NCBI GenBank assembly: GCA_964649515.1
Contig: CAZYPV010000014.1
Span: forward strand, 1-50,892
Direction: 5' to 3'
DNA length: 50,892 nucleotides
DNA from: CALKGK01 sp964649515
GTDB lineage: Bacteria > Bacteroidota > Bacteroidia > Flavobacteriales_D > Sanyastnellaceae
The notes below the pieces were generated by a model. It worked only from the letters and a program-made list of their open reading frames with translations, was not told the DNA's origin and made no database searches. The position numbers were made by a program, and so were the translations under genes. Of the stretch, positions 7,154 to 15,118 are shown piece after piece; position 1 is the stretch's first letter; each line of letters starts with the position of its first letter.

Positions 7154-8283
7154 CGTTCTACCGGTTTGAAGTAATGAAATTGTGCGCTATCGTTTTTCTG
7201 AAAAATGGCCTTCAAGTCGGCCAAAATCAAATGGGGTTCCATCACCGCTGAACCGAAATAGTCCACCTCCGCGGCATTGCAATAAAACACCTGCTTTTCT
7301 TTAAAAGACTTCAATTGGGTAAAGCGTTCATCGCTCGATCGAATTTCATCCATGCTCAAATCACCCGGTTCATAGAGTACCTTCCCCCAAAAATCGGCTT
7401 CAAGTGCTTTTACAAAGAGGGTTTCAAAGGGAAGTTGAATGTTGTCTTTTCCTGGGTAGTCTTCAAACAAATACACTCCACCAGCATCGCGAATGAACTG
7501 CGCCATGAAAGTATCGTTGCCCGGTGCGAACCACGTTCCGCTGCTGTAACTCCCGGTGAACACGCTCGGACTTGTGTTGGGTGCTTTTTCAACCAGAGCA
7601 AGGTATTCGCTTTCCACTTGCTGAAAATAGGCCTTGGCTCTGCTTTCTTCATCACACAAAAAGCCAAAAACCTTGATCCATTCCAATCGTCCGAGCGGAT
7701 GTGACTCCAAATATTCACTGATGGGAATTGTGGGAATGCCCGCCGCTTCGAACTGGGCTTCATTGTCGTAGCCAAAAGGATAAACCAAGACAGCATCGGG
7801 ATTGCAGAGCACCAATTTCTCGAAGTCAATTTCCTGAGCTCCCGAAACATCCATCATCTCACCTCGCTCCACAGCGGCGTGAATGGCCTCACTTTTCACG
7901 TAATCCAAATAGGCCACTCCCTTCAAATGATCGAGCGCTTCAATGGTTTCGAACATGGCCATTTGCGTGGTGCTTTGTGCTGCAAAACTTTGATTTCCAT
8001 CGAGGTAAAGCACCTTTTCAGCCTTTACACCGCCTTCCTTCAATCGGGCAATGGTTTTTAAGGGAAACTCGGAAGCTCCTTCCTGGGCGAAAAGCCTTAT
8101 TCCTCGCTCATTCTCGTTCTCATAAAAGGCAAAACCTTCCGCCCAAATCACCTCCAGATCTTGCTTCGGATCCGTGGAATCTGAAGAGAGAACTTGAAGG
8201 TCCTCCAATTCTTCTGAATGTTCAACCCCAAAGCAAGAACACAAAACAAATGCAAGGAAAAGTGAGCGCAAGAGTGCTTTCAT
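7150..8283 (-). CDS. Periplasmic metal-chelate/cobalamin-type ABC binding lipoprotein
   Basis: This is the substrate-binding member of the importer. The protein starts with a lipoprotein signal (MKALLRSLFLAFVLCSC, Cys about 16-18) and then has the two-lobe helical-backbone fold of the BtuF/FhuD/FepB group, with the usual stretches FEKLVLCNPDAVLVYPFG and AGIPTIPISEYLESHPLGRLEWIKVFG. The 377-residue length fits. The ATG at 8283 is chosen because it begins the signal peptide; a longer frame would hide it. It heads the operon. The stretch FFGSAVMEP-like near the C-terminus is normal for Bacteroidota homologues of unknown cargo. No cobalamin riboswitch was seen in the short upstream gap. Confidence 0.85.
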   Translation of the reverse strand: MKALLRSLFLAFVLCSCFGVEHSEELEDLQVLSSDSTDPKQDLEVIWAEGFAFYENENERGIRLFAQEGASEFPLKTIARLKEGGVKAEKVLYLDGNQSFAAQSTTQMAMFETIEALDHLKGVAYLDYVKSEAIHAAVERGEMMDVSGAQEIDFEKLVLCNPDAVLVYPFGYDNEAQFEAAGIPTIPISEYLESHPLGRLEWIKVFGFLCDEESRAKAYFQQVESEYLALVEKAPNTSPSVFTGSYSSGTWFAPGNDTFMAQFIRDAGGVYLFEDYPGKDNIQLPFETLFVKALEADFWGKVLYEPGDLSMDEIRSSDERFTQLKSFKEKQVFYCNAAEVDYFGSAVMEPHLILADLKAIFQKNDSAQFHYFKPVER

Positions 8284-8287
8284 CTCA

Positions 8288-8295
8288 CAAAAATA
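8288..8295 (-). promoter_or_regulatory. Candidate -7 element TATTTTTG for the ABC importer operon
   Basis: On the minus strand TATTTTTG matches TAnnTTTG and ends 4 bases before the ATG at 8283, which would give an almost leaderless transcript. A TTC, not TTG, lies 21 bases upstream, so the -33 match is weak. Confidence 0.3.
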
Positions 8296-8408
8296 GGGCT
8301 TTGAAAAGGAATGTTTGAACGGAAAGGTATTGAAGCTGTTCTCTTTGTGAAATGATGCCATAAATTCGCCACTTTTTGGCTAATTTCAAGGCCTCAAAGA
8401 AAGACAGT

Positions 8409-10049
8409 ATGGCAAAGCAAGACATGGAATTCAACAAGAATGAAGACAAGATGAAGCTTCTCTTGGGCGATTTGGGAAAGAATTTGGAACGCGTGTACAA
8501 AGGCGGCGGTGAGAAGAAAATTGCCAAGGAACATGCCAAAGGAAAGATGACGGCCCGAGAGCGGATCGATTACCTTTTGGACGAGGGAAGAGATGCCATC
8601 GAAATTGGTGCTTTTGCGGGTGAAGGGATGTACAAGGAATACGGCGGTTGTCCGTCTGGCGGTGTTGTGGTAAAGATGGGATACGTCAGCGGCAAGCAGT
8701 GCATTGTGGTGGCCAACGACGCTACCGTTAAAGCAGGTGCCTGGTTCCCCATTACTGGAAAAAAGAACCTCCGCGCACAAGAAATCGCCATGGAAAACGC
8801 CATTCCTATCATTTACTTGGTGGACAGCGCAGGTGTATTTTTGCCGATGCAGGATGAAATTTTCCCGGATAAAGAGCATTTCGGACGAATTTTCAGAAAC
8901 AACGCCGTGATGTCGGCCAAAGGAATCCCTCAAATTTCAGCCATCATGGGATCTTGTGTGGCGGGCGGAGCTTACTTGCCCATCATGTCTGACGAAGCCC
9001 TCATTGTAGATAAAACTGGAACCATCTTTTTGGCGGGCTCTTATTTGGTGAAGGCGGCCATTGGGGAAGATATTGATAATGAAACCTTGGGGGGAGCAAC
9101 AACCCATTGCGAAATTAGTGGGGTGACGGATTACAAGGCCAAAGACGATGCCGTTGCTTTGGATACCATTAAGGACTTGATGGACAAAATGGGCACGCAC
9201 TACCTGCCCGAAGGATTCAACCGAACAGAAAGCAAAACACCGGCCAAGAACCCAAAAGACGTTTATGGCGTGCTTCCTTTCGACCGCTCCAAGCCCTACA
9301 ACATGAAGGAGCTCATTTCCCATGTTGTGGATGCGGACAGCTTTACCGAATACAAAGCTGGAATTGGTAAAACCATTGTTTGTGGCTACGCCCGAATTGA
9401 CGGTTGGAGCGTGGGAATTGTGGCCAATCAAAGGGAATTGGTGAAGTCGAAAAAAGACGGGATGCAGTTTGGCGGGGTGATTTATTCAGACAGTGCCGAC
9501 AAAGCCGCCCGTTTCATCATGAATTGCAACCAAAAGAATACGCCGCTGGTTTTCTTGCAAGATGTGACCGGTTTCATGGTCGGATCGCGATCAGAACACG
9601 GGGGAATTATCAAAGACGGAGCGAAAATGGTGAGCGCCATGGCCAACTGCGTAGTACCGAAGTTCACCATCATCGTTGGAAACAGCTACGGTGCGGGGAA
9701 CTATGCGATGTGTGGCAAGGCTTATGATCCGCGATTGATTGCCGCTTGGCCCAGTGCAGAATTGGCCGTGATGGGCGGGTCTCAGGCAGCTAAGGTATTG
9801 GCGCAAATTGAAGTAGCACGATTGAAAGCCAAGGGAGAGGAAATCACCGATGAAGACAAACAGGCCTTGCTCGATAAAATCAAAGCGCGCTACGATGAAC
9901 AAGTAAGTCCTTACTACGCTGCAGCCCGCTTGTGGGTGGATGCCATCATTGATCCCAAAGACACCCGAACGTGGATCAGCATGGGGATTGAAGCGGCCAA
10001 TACAAGAAAACAAGAGCACAAATACAACGTTGGTGTCATTCAAACATGA
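8409..10049 (+). CDS. Acyl-CoA carboxylase carboxyltransferase (beta) subunit, methylcrotonyl-CoA type
   Basis: The enzyme moves CO2 from carboxybiotin to an acyl-CoA in branched-chain amino acid or odd-chain fatty acid metabolism. The 546-residue length and two crotonase-like halves fit. Key stretches: SGGVVVKMGYVSG, GSCVAGGAYLPIMSDEA, KTGTIFLAGSYLVKAAIGE and GGATTHCEISGVTD in the N-half; FLQDVTGFMVGSRSEHGGI and GNSYGAGNYAMCGKAYDPR in the C-half. GTIFLAG and DVTGFMVG resemble the 3-methylcrotonyl-CoA enzyme more than propionyl-CoA carboxylase, but substrate assignment is tentative. The ATG at 8409 is preferred over an in-frame TTG at 8376. The biotin-carrying alpha subunit is not in this window. 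Confidence 0.85.
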   Translation: MAKQDMEFNKNEDKMKLLLGDLGKNLERVYKGGGEKKIAKEHAKGKMTARERIDYLLDEGRDAIEIGAFAGEGMYKEYGGCPSGGVVVKMGYVSGKQCIVVANDATVKAGAWFPITGKKNLRAQEIAMENAIPIIYLVDSAGVFLPMQDEIFPDKEHFGRIFRNNAVMSAKGIPQISAIMGSCVAGGAYLPIMSDEALIVDKTGTIFLAGSYLVKAAIGEDIDNETLGGATTHCEISGVTDYKAKDDAVALDTIKDLMDKMGTHYLPEGFNRTESKTPAKNPKDVYGVLPFDRSKPYNMKELISHVVDADSFTEYKAGIGKTIVCGYARIDGWSVGIVANQRELVKSKKDGMQFGGVIYSDSADKAARFIMNCNQKNTPLVFLQDVTGFMVGSRSEHGGIIKDGAKMVSAMANCVVPKFTIIVGNSYGAGNYAMCGKAYDPRLIAAWPSAELAVMGGSQAAKVLAQIEVARLKAKGEEITDEDKQALLDKIKARYDEQVSPYYAAARLWVDAIIDPKDTRTWISMGIEAANTRKQEHKYNVGVIQT

Positions 10050-10119
10050 TGTGCGCCATTACCTCATTCCAGATTCAAAAGTCCCTCCCTTTTTTTCCGT
10101 CCAAAGGTCGAATTTAACA

Positions 10120-10149
10120 TTGAAAAAAGGCAGCTCTTGAATATCTTTG
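10120..10149 (+). promoter_or_regulatory. Bacteroidota-type promoter TTG-N19-TATCTTTG
   Basis: TTG at 10120-10122 is followed after exactly 19 bases by TATCTTTG at 10142-10149, a full match to the -33/-7 consensus of the primary sigma factor in this phylum. It serves the small gene starting at 10174 and confirms that this gene is not co-transcribed only with the carboxylase. Confidence 0.65.
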
Positions 10150-10173
10150 CACCCATGAAAGCGGGGGCAAAAA

Positions 10174-10533
10174 ATGCAAGACGGGAAGAACTTTAAAATC
10201 ACACGAGTAGGAAGCGGTAGAATTGTGCTCACCATTGAAAGGCCGATGCGATTTGGGCTCAGGGAGGCAGTAAAACTTCACCGATGGTTAGACAATGTTA
10301 AGGCGCCCAAAGGTTTCTTTCTGGAAGTGAGAAATGCTCATTACCTGATGTTTGAAAGCAGCGCTCGCAAACTCATGCTGCGCCACCCCTTGATAACGAA
10401 GTGTGCTATGGTCACGGAAAACTCTTTGGAATTATTGAGTGGAAATCTTCGTCATTACATCAGTTCCCCCTCCTACCCTGTGCGCTATTTCGCATCTCGA
10501 AAAAAAGCCAAAGCGTGGTTGGATCACTGTTGA
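10174..10533 (+). CDS. Small STAS/SpoIIAA-like protein, function unknown
   Basis: This soluble 119-residue protein shows alternating strand and helix. The layout (IVLTIERPMRFGLREAVKLH, FFLEVRNAHYLMFESSARKLM, CAMVTENSLELLSGNLRHYI, PVRYFASRKKAKAWL) resembles the small STAS/SEC14-like proteins common in Bacteroidota, including a closing segment with alternating hydrophobics and AWL. No catalytic residues are evident. A strong promoter lies just upstream. Its last 10 bases overlap the end of the convergent gene at 10524. Role unknown; a protein-interaction function is likely. Confidence 0.65.
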   Translation: MQDGKNFKITRVGSGRIVLTIERPMRFGLREAVKLHRWLDNVKAPKGFFLEVRNAHYLMFESSARKLMLRHPLITKCAMVTENSLELLSGNLRHYISSPSYPVRYFASRKKAKAWLDHC

Positions 10534-11060
10534 TCCTCAGCGTCAGTTAAGATTTGAAGCATACTGATGGCAATGGCTTGTCTAGGATCCTCTTTATCCA
10601 TCTCTGAAATGCCTGAGCGCAACTCAATCAAGGCTTCCAACAAATGAGCCTCTTGAATTTCTTCGGTCATTTGCTCCACAACGGTGAGGGCTTCAAAGGC
10701 CTCCATGTAGGAACCGCTTACAGCAATTTTCGCCAAGCTCGCAATGGCATCAACGGCCTGAAACCCCGAATTCCAAAGATAACTGATGATGCGTTCACGG
10801 ATGGCAAGAAAACGTTCGTCGTCCAAAGCTTCGATCAAACTCGTTTCTGCGTCAGACACCTTCAACTCGTTCATCACCGCATCCACCACCGTCTTCACTT
10901 CCTCACTTCCCGCCATGTGGGCGAGCAAAAGAGGTTCTACAAAACTCGCATCGGCGTAGTTTCTCGTTTTTTCAATGGCGTCCAACACCAATTCTTCTTG
11001 GGTCGAAAACAACTGCTTTCGAAGTTCCTCTTTGATTTTCTTTTCGTTCTCCTTGCTCAT
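10524..11060 (-). CDS. Helical HEAT-like repeat protein, function unknown
   Basis: This acidic, all-helical 178-residue protein has repeating pairs of amphipathic helices (for example ELVLDAIEKTRNYADASFVEPLLLAHM and RERIISYLWNSGFQAVDAIASLAKIA), typical of a short HEAT-type scaffold. There is no signal peptide, so it is probably cytoplasmic. The stop overlaps that of the convergent 119-codon gene by 10 bases. The ATG at 11060 follows a TAAATTTG promoter-like word by 8 bases. I do not recognise a named family. Confidence 0.6.
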   Translation of the reverse strand: MSKENEKKIKEELRKQLFSTQEELVLDAIEKTRNYADASFVEPLLLAHMAGSEEVKTVVDAVMNELKVSDAETSLIEALDDERFLAIRERIISYLWNSGFQAVDAIASLAKIAVSGSYMEAFEALTVVEQMTEEIQEAHLLEALIELRSGISEMDKEDPRQAIAISMLQILTDAEDQQ

Positions 11061-11068
11061 AATTCCGG

Positions 11069-11076
11069 CAAATTTA
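11069..11076 (-). promoter_or_regulatory. Candidate -7 element TAAATTTG for the HEAT-like gene
   Basis: TAAATTTG on the minus strand matches TAnnTTTG and lies 8 bases upstream of the ATG at 11060. No TTG is found at -33. Confidence 0.3.
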
Positions 11077-11087
11077 CAACTCCCAAG

Positions 11088-11711
11088 TCACTCTCTCATG
11101 GCTTTTCGAAATTCATTCAACATCATGGCCGTTGCTCCCCAAACAAAATGCTCGCCCAGACGAAAACCGTTTGCTTGAATGCGGTAAGGTGGAAGTTGAA
11201 TTTGAACTTCTTCTTTAATCACGCTTTGTTTCTCCACAAAATCGAACAAGGGCACTTCAATGATTTGAGCCACTTCGCGTTCTTCTTTGACAAAACGTAC
11301 TTCTTCTTCCATGATTCCAACAAAAGGACTCACCAAAAAATTGCTTGGAGGGATGTACACGGGCGACAAATCACTCAATAGTTGAAGTGCACTTTGAGGA
11401 ACTCCGATTTCCTCTTCCGCCTCTCGAAAGGCCGTGTGCACCAAGTCTCGATCACCGGGATCCACTTTTCCACCGGGAAGTGCGATTTGTTTGCTATGCA
11501 CCCCGTCGTATTCTGGTCGTTCAATCAGCGCAAAATGCCAATTGTTTTTTCTCAAGTACAACAAAATGAGCACGGCTCCACGACGCAATCCTGCGGGAGG
11601 ATGCTGAATGATTTCCGCAGCTTTTTTTCGGTCGTAAGACATGAGCTCAAAATGGGCTTCATCGGAAGCGCGGTAATTCTGCCAATGTTGGATGATTTTT
11701 TCTTTGTTCAT
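11088..11711 (-). CDS. NUDIX hydrolase, CoA pyrophosphatase-like
   Basis: This 207-residue enzyme is predicted to hydrolyse CoA or related nucleotide diphosphates to phosphopantetheine and 3',5'-ADP. The NUDIX box is GGKVDPGDRDLVHTAFREAEEEIG, with the first acidic position as aspartate; the metal-binding REAEEE core is intact. The upstream segment LILLYLRKNNWHFALIERPEYDGVHSKQIALPGG resembles NudL/YeaB-type enzymes, where a second short motif (LLPRR-like there, PPAGLRRGAVL here) precedes the box. ATG at 11711. It diverges from aat with a 39-base gap. Confidence 0.8.
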   Translation of the reverse strand: MNKEKIIQHWQNYRASDEAHFELMSYDRKKAAEIIQHPPAGLRRGAVLILLYLRKNNWHFALIERPEYDGVHSKQIALPGGKVDPGDRDLVHTAFREAEEEIGVPQSALQLLSDLSPVYIPPSNFLVSPFVGIMEEEVRFVKEEREVAQIIEVPLFDFVEKQSVIKEEVQIQLPPYRIQANGFRLGEHFVWGATAMMLNEFRKAMRE

Positions 11712-11750
11712 GGTCGATTTCCGAAAGTTAAGTTTAATTTCAAGCCCGTT

Positions 11751-12440
11751 ATGCCACTACACCTCTTAAGTGATGAACTTTTTTTTCCGCCAGTAGATGA
11801 AGCCTTGCCCGAAGGGTTGCTGGCCATTGGTGGTGATTTGAGTGTTCCCCGCTTGCTGCTGGCCTACGAACAGGGAATTTTCCCTTGGTACTCCCACAAT
11901 GACCCCATCATGTGGTGGAGTCCGGATCCCCGGTGTGTCCTTTTCCATCGCAAACTCAAAGTGAGCAAAAGCATGAGAAATGTCCTCAATCGGGGGAATT
12001 ATGAGATTTGTTTCGACCAACGTTTTGAGGAGGTCATTACTGCTTGTGCTGAAATTGAACGCAAGGGAGAAGACGGAACTTGGATCACCGAGGAAATCAA
12101 AAAATCATACACGGAATTGCACAAAATGGGCATCGCTCATTCCGTGGAAGTGATGATGGATGGAGCATTGGTGGGCGGACTCTATGGTGTGTCGATTGGC
12201 GGGATGTTCTTCGGTGAGAGCATGTTCTCCAAAAGAAGCAACACCAGTAAAATAGCCTTTATTCATCTGAGTAGAACATTAGAAAAACACGGATTTCTCG
12301 CGATTGACTGTCAGGTAATGAACTCCCATTTGGCCAGTTTAGGTGCAATGAATGTACTGCGAAAAGACTTCCTATCTTTGCTTCACGAAGCCTTGAAAAT
12401 GCCAACGCTGAAAGGCAACTGGCAAGAGCTCTTGAACTGA
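11751..12440 (+). CDS. aat: Leucyl/phenylalanyl-tRNA--protein transferase
   Basis: Aat attaches Leu or Phe to proteins with N-terminal Arg or Lys, marking them for degradation through the N-degron route (ClpS/ClpAP). Strong family stretches: FPPVDEALPEGLLAIGGDLS, YEQGIFPWYSHNDPIMWWSPDPR, GTWITEEIKKSYTELHKMGIAHSVE, LVGGLYGVSIGGMFFGESMFS, and DCQVMNSHLASLGA. The 229-residue length is normal. The ATG at 11751 matches the family start; the open frame extends upstream only by running opposite the NUDIX gene. It is followed after 6 bases by the acyltransferase-like gene, so the two are probably co-transcribed. Confidence 0.95.
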   Translation: MPLHLLSDELFFPPVDEALPEGLLAIGGDLSVPRLLLAYEQGIFPWYSHNDPIMWWSPDPRCVLFHRKLKVSKSMRNVLNRGNYEICFDQRFEEVITACAEIERKGEDGTWITEEIKKSYTELHKMGIAHSVEVMMDGALVGGLYGVSIGGMFFGESMFSKRSNTSKIAFIHLSRTLEKHGFLAIDCQVMNSHLASLGAMNVLRKDFLSLLHEALKMPTLKGNWQELLN

Positions 12441-12446
12441 TAAAGA

Positions 12447-12986
12447 ATGAAGAATTTAATTGTGCGGTGGTTCAAAAAAGCGGGCTGGCATTTTACCGGC
12501 ATGCTGCCCAAGAAGCTAGCGAAGGTACTCTACGTTGCGGCTCCTTGTCATTACACCCTTCAAGAATTTCTCATCAGCATTGCAATTCTCAAAATCACCA
12601 AAGTTCCCGCAAAAATCATGCTCGATGAACGGGCTGTTCGTCCGTGGAAAAGGCGCCTGCTCAATCTCTTCAAAGAAATCCAATTCATGGATTACAGCGC
12701 ATTGGATGATTGGAACAAGGTTGCTCAAGGCTTTCAAACGGAAGAACGAAAGGCCTTGGTGATTTGTCCGCTAAAACCAGCACAAAATCATCCCGAGTAC
12801 ACTACTGAAGTGTGGTACCGCATGTGCAAAGATCAGCACCTCCCCATTTCCATGATTGCCCTCGACGAAAAACGAAAAGTGCTTCGCTTTCACGGATATT
12901 TCTTCGCTGGTAAAAATGCTCAGCGGGATTTGAACTTCATCCATGCCTATTTCAAGCCCTTTTTTGAATCGAGCGAGATTCGTTGA
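12447..12986 (+). CDS. Degenerate PlsC-like acyltransferase homologue
   Basis: The 179-residue protein follows the layout of the small Bacteroidota 1-acylglycerol-3-phosphate acyltransferase-like proteins (GWHFTGMLPKKLAKVLYVAAP... then a catalytic HxxxxD). Here the catalytic motif reads CHYTLQEF, so the histidine (H35) remains but the aspartate is glutamate (E40). The mid-section KVPAKIMLDERAVRPWKRRLL and the C-terminal RDLNFIHAYFKPFF also match that group. Whether it is still an enzyme is uncertain. It begins 6 bases after aat and is probably in the same transcript. Confidence 0.55.
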   Translation: MKNLIVRWFKKAGWHFTGMLPKKLAKVLYVAAPCHYTLQEFLISIAILKITKVPAKIMLDERAVRPWKRRLLNLFKEIQFMDYSALDDWNKVAQGFQTEERKALVICPLKPAQNHPEYTTEVWYRMCKDQHLPISMIALDEKRKVLRFHGYFFAGKNAQRDLNFIHAYFKPFFESSEIR

Positions 12987-13102
12987 TAAAATGTGAATTA
13001 ATAAGGACCTTCTGAAAGATCAATAGCAGGCGGATTGTCGTACTTTCGAAACACCCTTATGGGTAGCACAGAACCTTAATTACACACGCAAAAGCCCGTC
13101 TC

Positions 13103-13372
13103 ATGGATAAGTTCGACCATATGATCCTTGACATCATTCAGTCATACAAAAAACAATTCCAAAGCCACATCAAACTCAGTATTTTGGAAGAACAATTTTG
13201 GAAAAGAATCGAACAAGAAGAAACATTAAGCATCGGCAAAGCGCGCATTGGAGAGCGCATTACAAAATTATACTTGGAAGCATATATTCAGAACAAGGAA
13301 GGATACATGCTCACCAAAAAAGGACGAGAACAACTTCGTCTTTCAAAACAGCATGCAATTCACCTCGCTTAA
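13103..13372 (+). CDS. Small winged-helix-like protein, function unknown
   Basis: The 89-residue basic protein is mostly helical, ending in a short strand pair and helix (YIQNKEGYMLTKKGREQLRL) that looks like the wing of a winged-helix domain of the kind ending many MarR/PadR-like proteins. No name can be given. Its ATG is at 13103 and it is closed by a very strong terminator 24 bases after the stop, so it is a monocistronic unit, which supports a real gene. A TACTTTCG word at 13041-13048 is a one-mismatch promoter candidate. Confidence 0.6.
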   Translation: MDKFDHMILDIIQSYKKQFQSHIKLSILEEQFWKRIEQEETLSIGKARIGERITKLYLEAYIQNKEGYMLTKKGREQLRLSKQHAIHLA

Positions 13373-13395
13373 AGGAAACGAACATCGATCACCAC

Positions 13396-13421
13396 AAGCA
13401 TGCTTCGGCATGCTTTTTTTT
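13396..13421 (+). terminator. Rho-independent terminator with UUCG loop
   Basis: A perfect 8-base stem AAGCATGC/GCATGCTT closes on a TTCG loop and is followed by a run of T. This is among the clearest terminators in the window. It also shows that an ATG at 13400, lying inside the stem, cannot be the start of the next gene. Confidence 0.9.
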
Positions 13422-13444
13422 GTACCCCCAACCATTCAAACGAC

Positions 13445-15118
13445 ATGAAAGCTAAAAAACACTTTTTTTCAGTCCTCTTCCTATCCGCACTTTTTATCGC
13501 CTTTGGGTGCGGATCTTCCGATAACAGCAAGCAGGAAACGTCTCAGCCAAAAGCATCTTGGACCTCATCTCTGGATGAAGCGCGATTGGACATCTACACC
13601 CCAGTTAAGCTCACCACCGATTTGTCGAAGCTCAGTGAAGAAGACAAACAAATTCTCCCCTTGCTGATTGAAGCGGGGAAGATCATGAATGAGCTTTTTT
13701 GGTTGGAGTCTTGGGGCGACAAAAAAGCGCTGATGGATAGCATTTCGGACCCAAAAATCAAAGCTTTTGCGGAAGTGAATTACGGACCTTGGGACCGCTT
13801 GAACAACAATGCATCATTTATTGACCAAGTGGGTGAAAAACCGGCAGGAGCCCAATTTTATCCTGCCGATATGAGCAAAGAGGAATTCGAAAACTGGAAC
13901 AATGCGCACAAGAAAAGTCTGTACACCCTCGTGAAACGCGACTCCACCGGACGCTTGAAGCACGAATACTACCACAAAGCCTTTCGTCCGCAACTCGAAG
14001 CAGCAGCCAATCTTTTGTATGAAGCAGCAGCCATCAGCACCAATAAAAACTTCAAATACTATTTGGAATTGCGTGCTAAAGCGCTCTTGAAAGACGCTTA
14101 TCGAGCGAGCGACATTGCTTGGTTGGCACTGGAAGACAATACTTTGGACATCATCATTGGTCCGATTGAAACCTACGAAGACCAACTCTTTGGGTACAAA
14201 GCCGCTCATGAATGCTACGTTTTGGTGAAAGATCTCGAATGGAGTGAACGCTTGAAACGCTACAAAGACCTTTTGCCTGAACTTCAGAAGAACTTGCCGT
14301 GCGACCCTCAATTCAAGCAAGACCCCATTGGTTCTAAGGCGCAACTGAACGCTTACGACGTGGTTTTTTATGCCGGTGATTGCAATGCCGGTAGCAAAAC
14401 CATCGCCGTCAACCTTCCCAACGATGAGGAGCTTCAACAAGAGTATGGAACCCGTCGTTCCCAATTGAAAAACGCCATGCGCGCCAAGTTTGACAAAATC
14501 TTGATGCCAATTTCAAAAGAGCTGATTGCAGAAGACCAACAAAAACACATCACCTTTGATGCCTTCTTCGCCAACACCATGTTTCATGAAGTGGCTCACG
14601 GCCTAGGCATCAAAAATACCGTGAATGGAAAAGGAACTGTTCGCGAAGCATTGCAAGAACAAGCCAGTGCTTTGGAAGAAGGAAAAGCCGATATTTTGGG
14701 CTTGTGGATGGTGACCGAACTCTTCGAAAAAGGGGAAATTCAAGAAGGAACGGTAATGGATAATTACGTGACCTTCTTGGCAGGAATATTCAGATCGGTG
14801 AGATTTGGAGCATCATCAGCACACGGAAAAGCCAACATGCTTCGTTTTAATTACTTTAAAGAAGCTGGCGCGTTCAGTTACGATGAAACAAGCGGCAAAT
14901 ACAGCGTTGATTTTGAGAAGATGCAAAACGCGGTTGAAAGCTTGTCTGCACTCATTCTTCAGCTCCAGGGTGAAGGAGATTACGATGGTGTTGTGCAATT
15001 GATGAATGAAAAAGGACAGATTGACGAGGCGCTTCAAGCCGATCTGGATCAGTTGTCGAATGCAGGCATTCCTGTAGATATCGTGTTTGAACAAGGTAGC
15101 GAAACACTCGGATTATGA
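13445..15118 (+). CDS. M49-family (dipeptidyl-peptidase III-like) zinc peptidase lipoprotein
   Basis: The 557-residue protein starts with a lipoprotein signal (MKAKKHFFSVLFLSALFIAFGC), so it is anchored in a membrane facing the periplasm. The zinc-binding motif is HEVAH (381-385, then G386) and the third ligand is expected in EEGKAD (411-416), replacing the HExxGH/EExxAE pair of classical M49 enzymes. Predicted role: removal of dipeptides from the N-terminus of oligopeptides, or a related hydrolase activity. The ATG at 13445 is fixed by the signal peptide and the terminator just upstream. The stop overlaps the next start (ATGA), so the two genes are coupled. Confidence 0.75.
   Translation: MKAKKHFFSVLFLSALFIAFGCGSSDNSKQETSQPKASWTSSLDEARLDIYTPVKLTTDLSKLSEEDKQILPLLIEAGKIMNELFWLESWGDKKALMDSISDPKIKAFAEVNYGPWDRLNNNASFIDQVGEKPAGAQFYPADMSKEEFENWNNAHKKSLYTLVKRDSTGRLKHEYYHKAFRPQLEAAANLLYEAAAISTNKNFKYYLELRAKALLKDAYRASDIAWLALEDNTLDIIIGPIETYEDQLFGYKAAHECYVLVKDLEWSERLKRYKDLLPELQKNLPCDPQFKQDPIGSKAQLNAYDVVFYAGDCNAGSKTIAVNLPNDEELQQEYGTRRSQLKNAMRAKFDKILMPISKELIAEDQQKHITFDAFFANTMFHEVAHGLGIKNTVNGKGTVREALQEQASALEEGKADILGLWMVTELFEKGEIQEGTVMDNYVTFLAGIFRSVRFGASSAHGKANMLRFNYFKEAGAFSYDETSGKYSVDFEKMQNAVESLSALILQLQGEGDYDGVVQLMNEKGQIDEALQADLDQLSNAGIPVDIVFEQGSETLGL

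Noticed and set aside
12369..12378. TATCTTTG promoter-like word inside aat
   Set aside because: It is within conserved coding sequence, has no TTG at the right distance, and the next gene starts only 6 bases after aat, which fits co-transcription.
13400..13444. ATG at 13400 as the start of the M49 gene
   Set aside because: It lies inside a perfect terminator stem; ATG 13445 starts a lipoprotein signal peptide.
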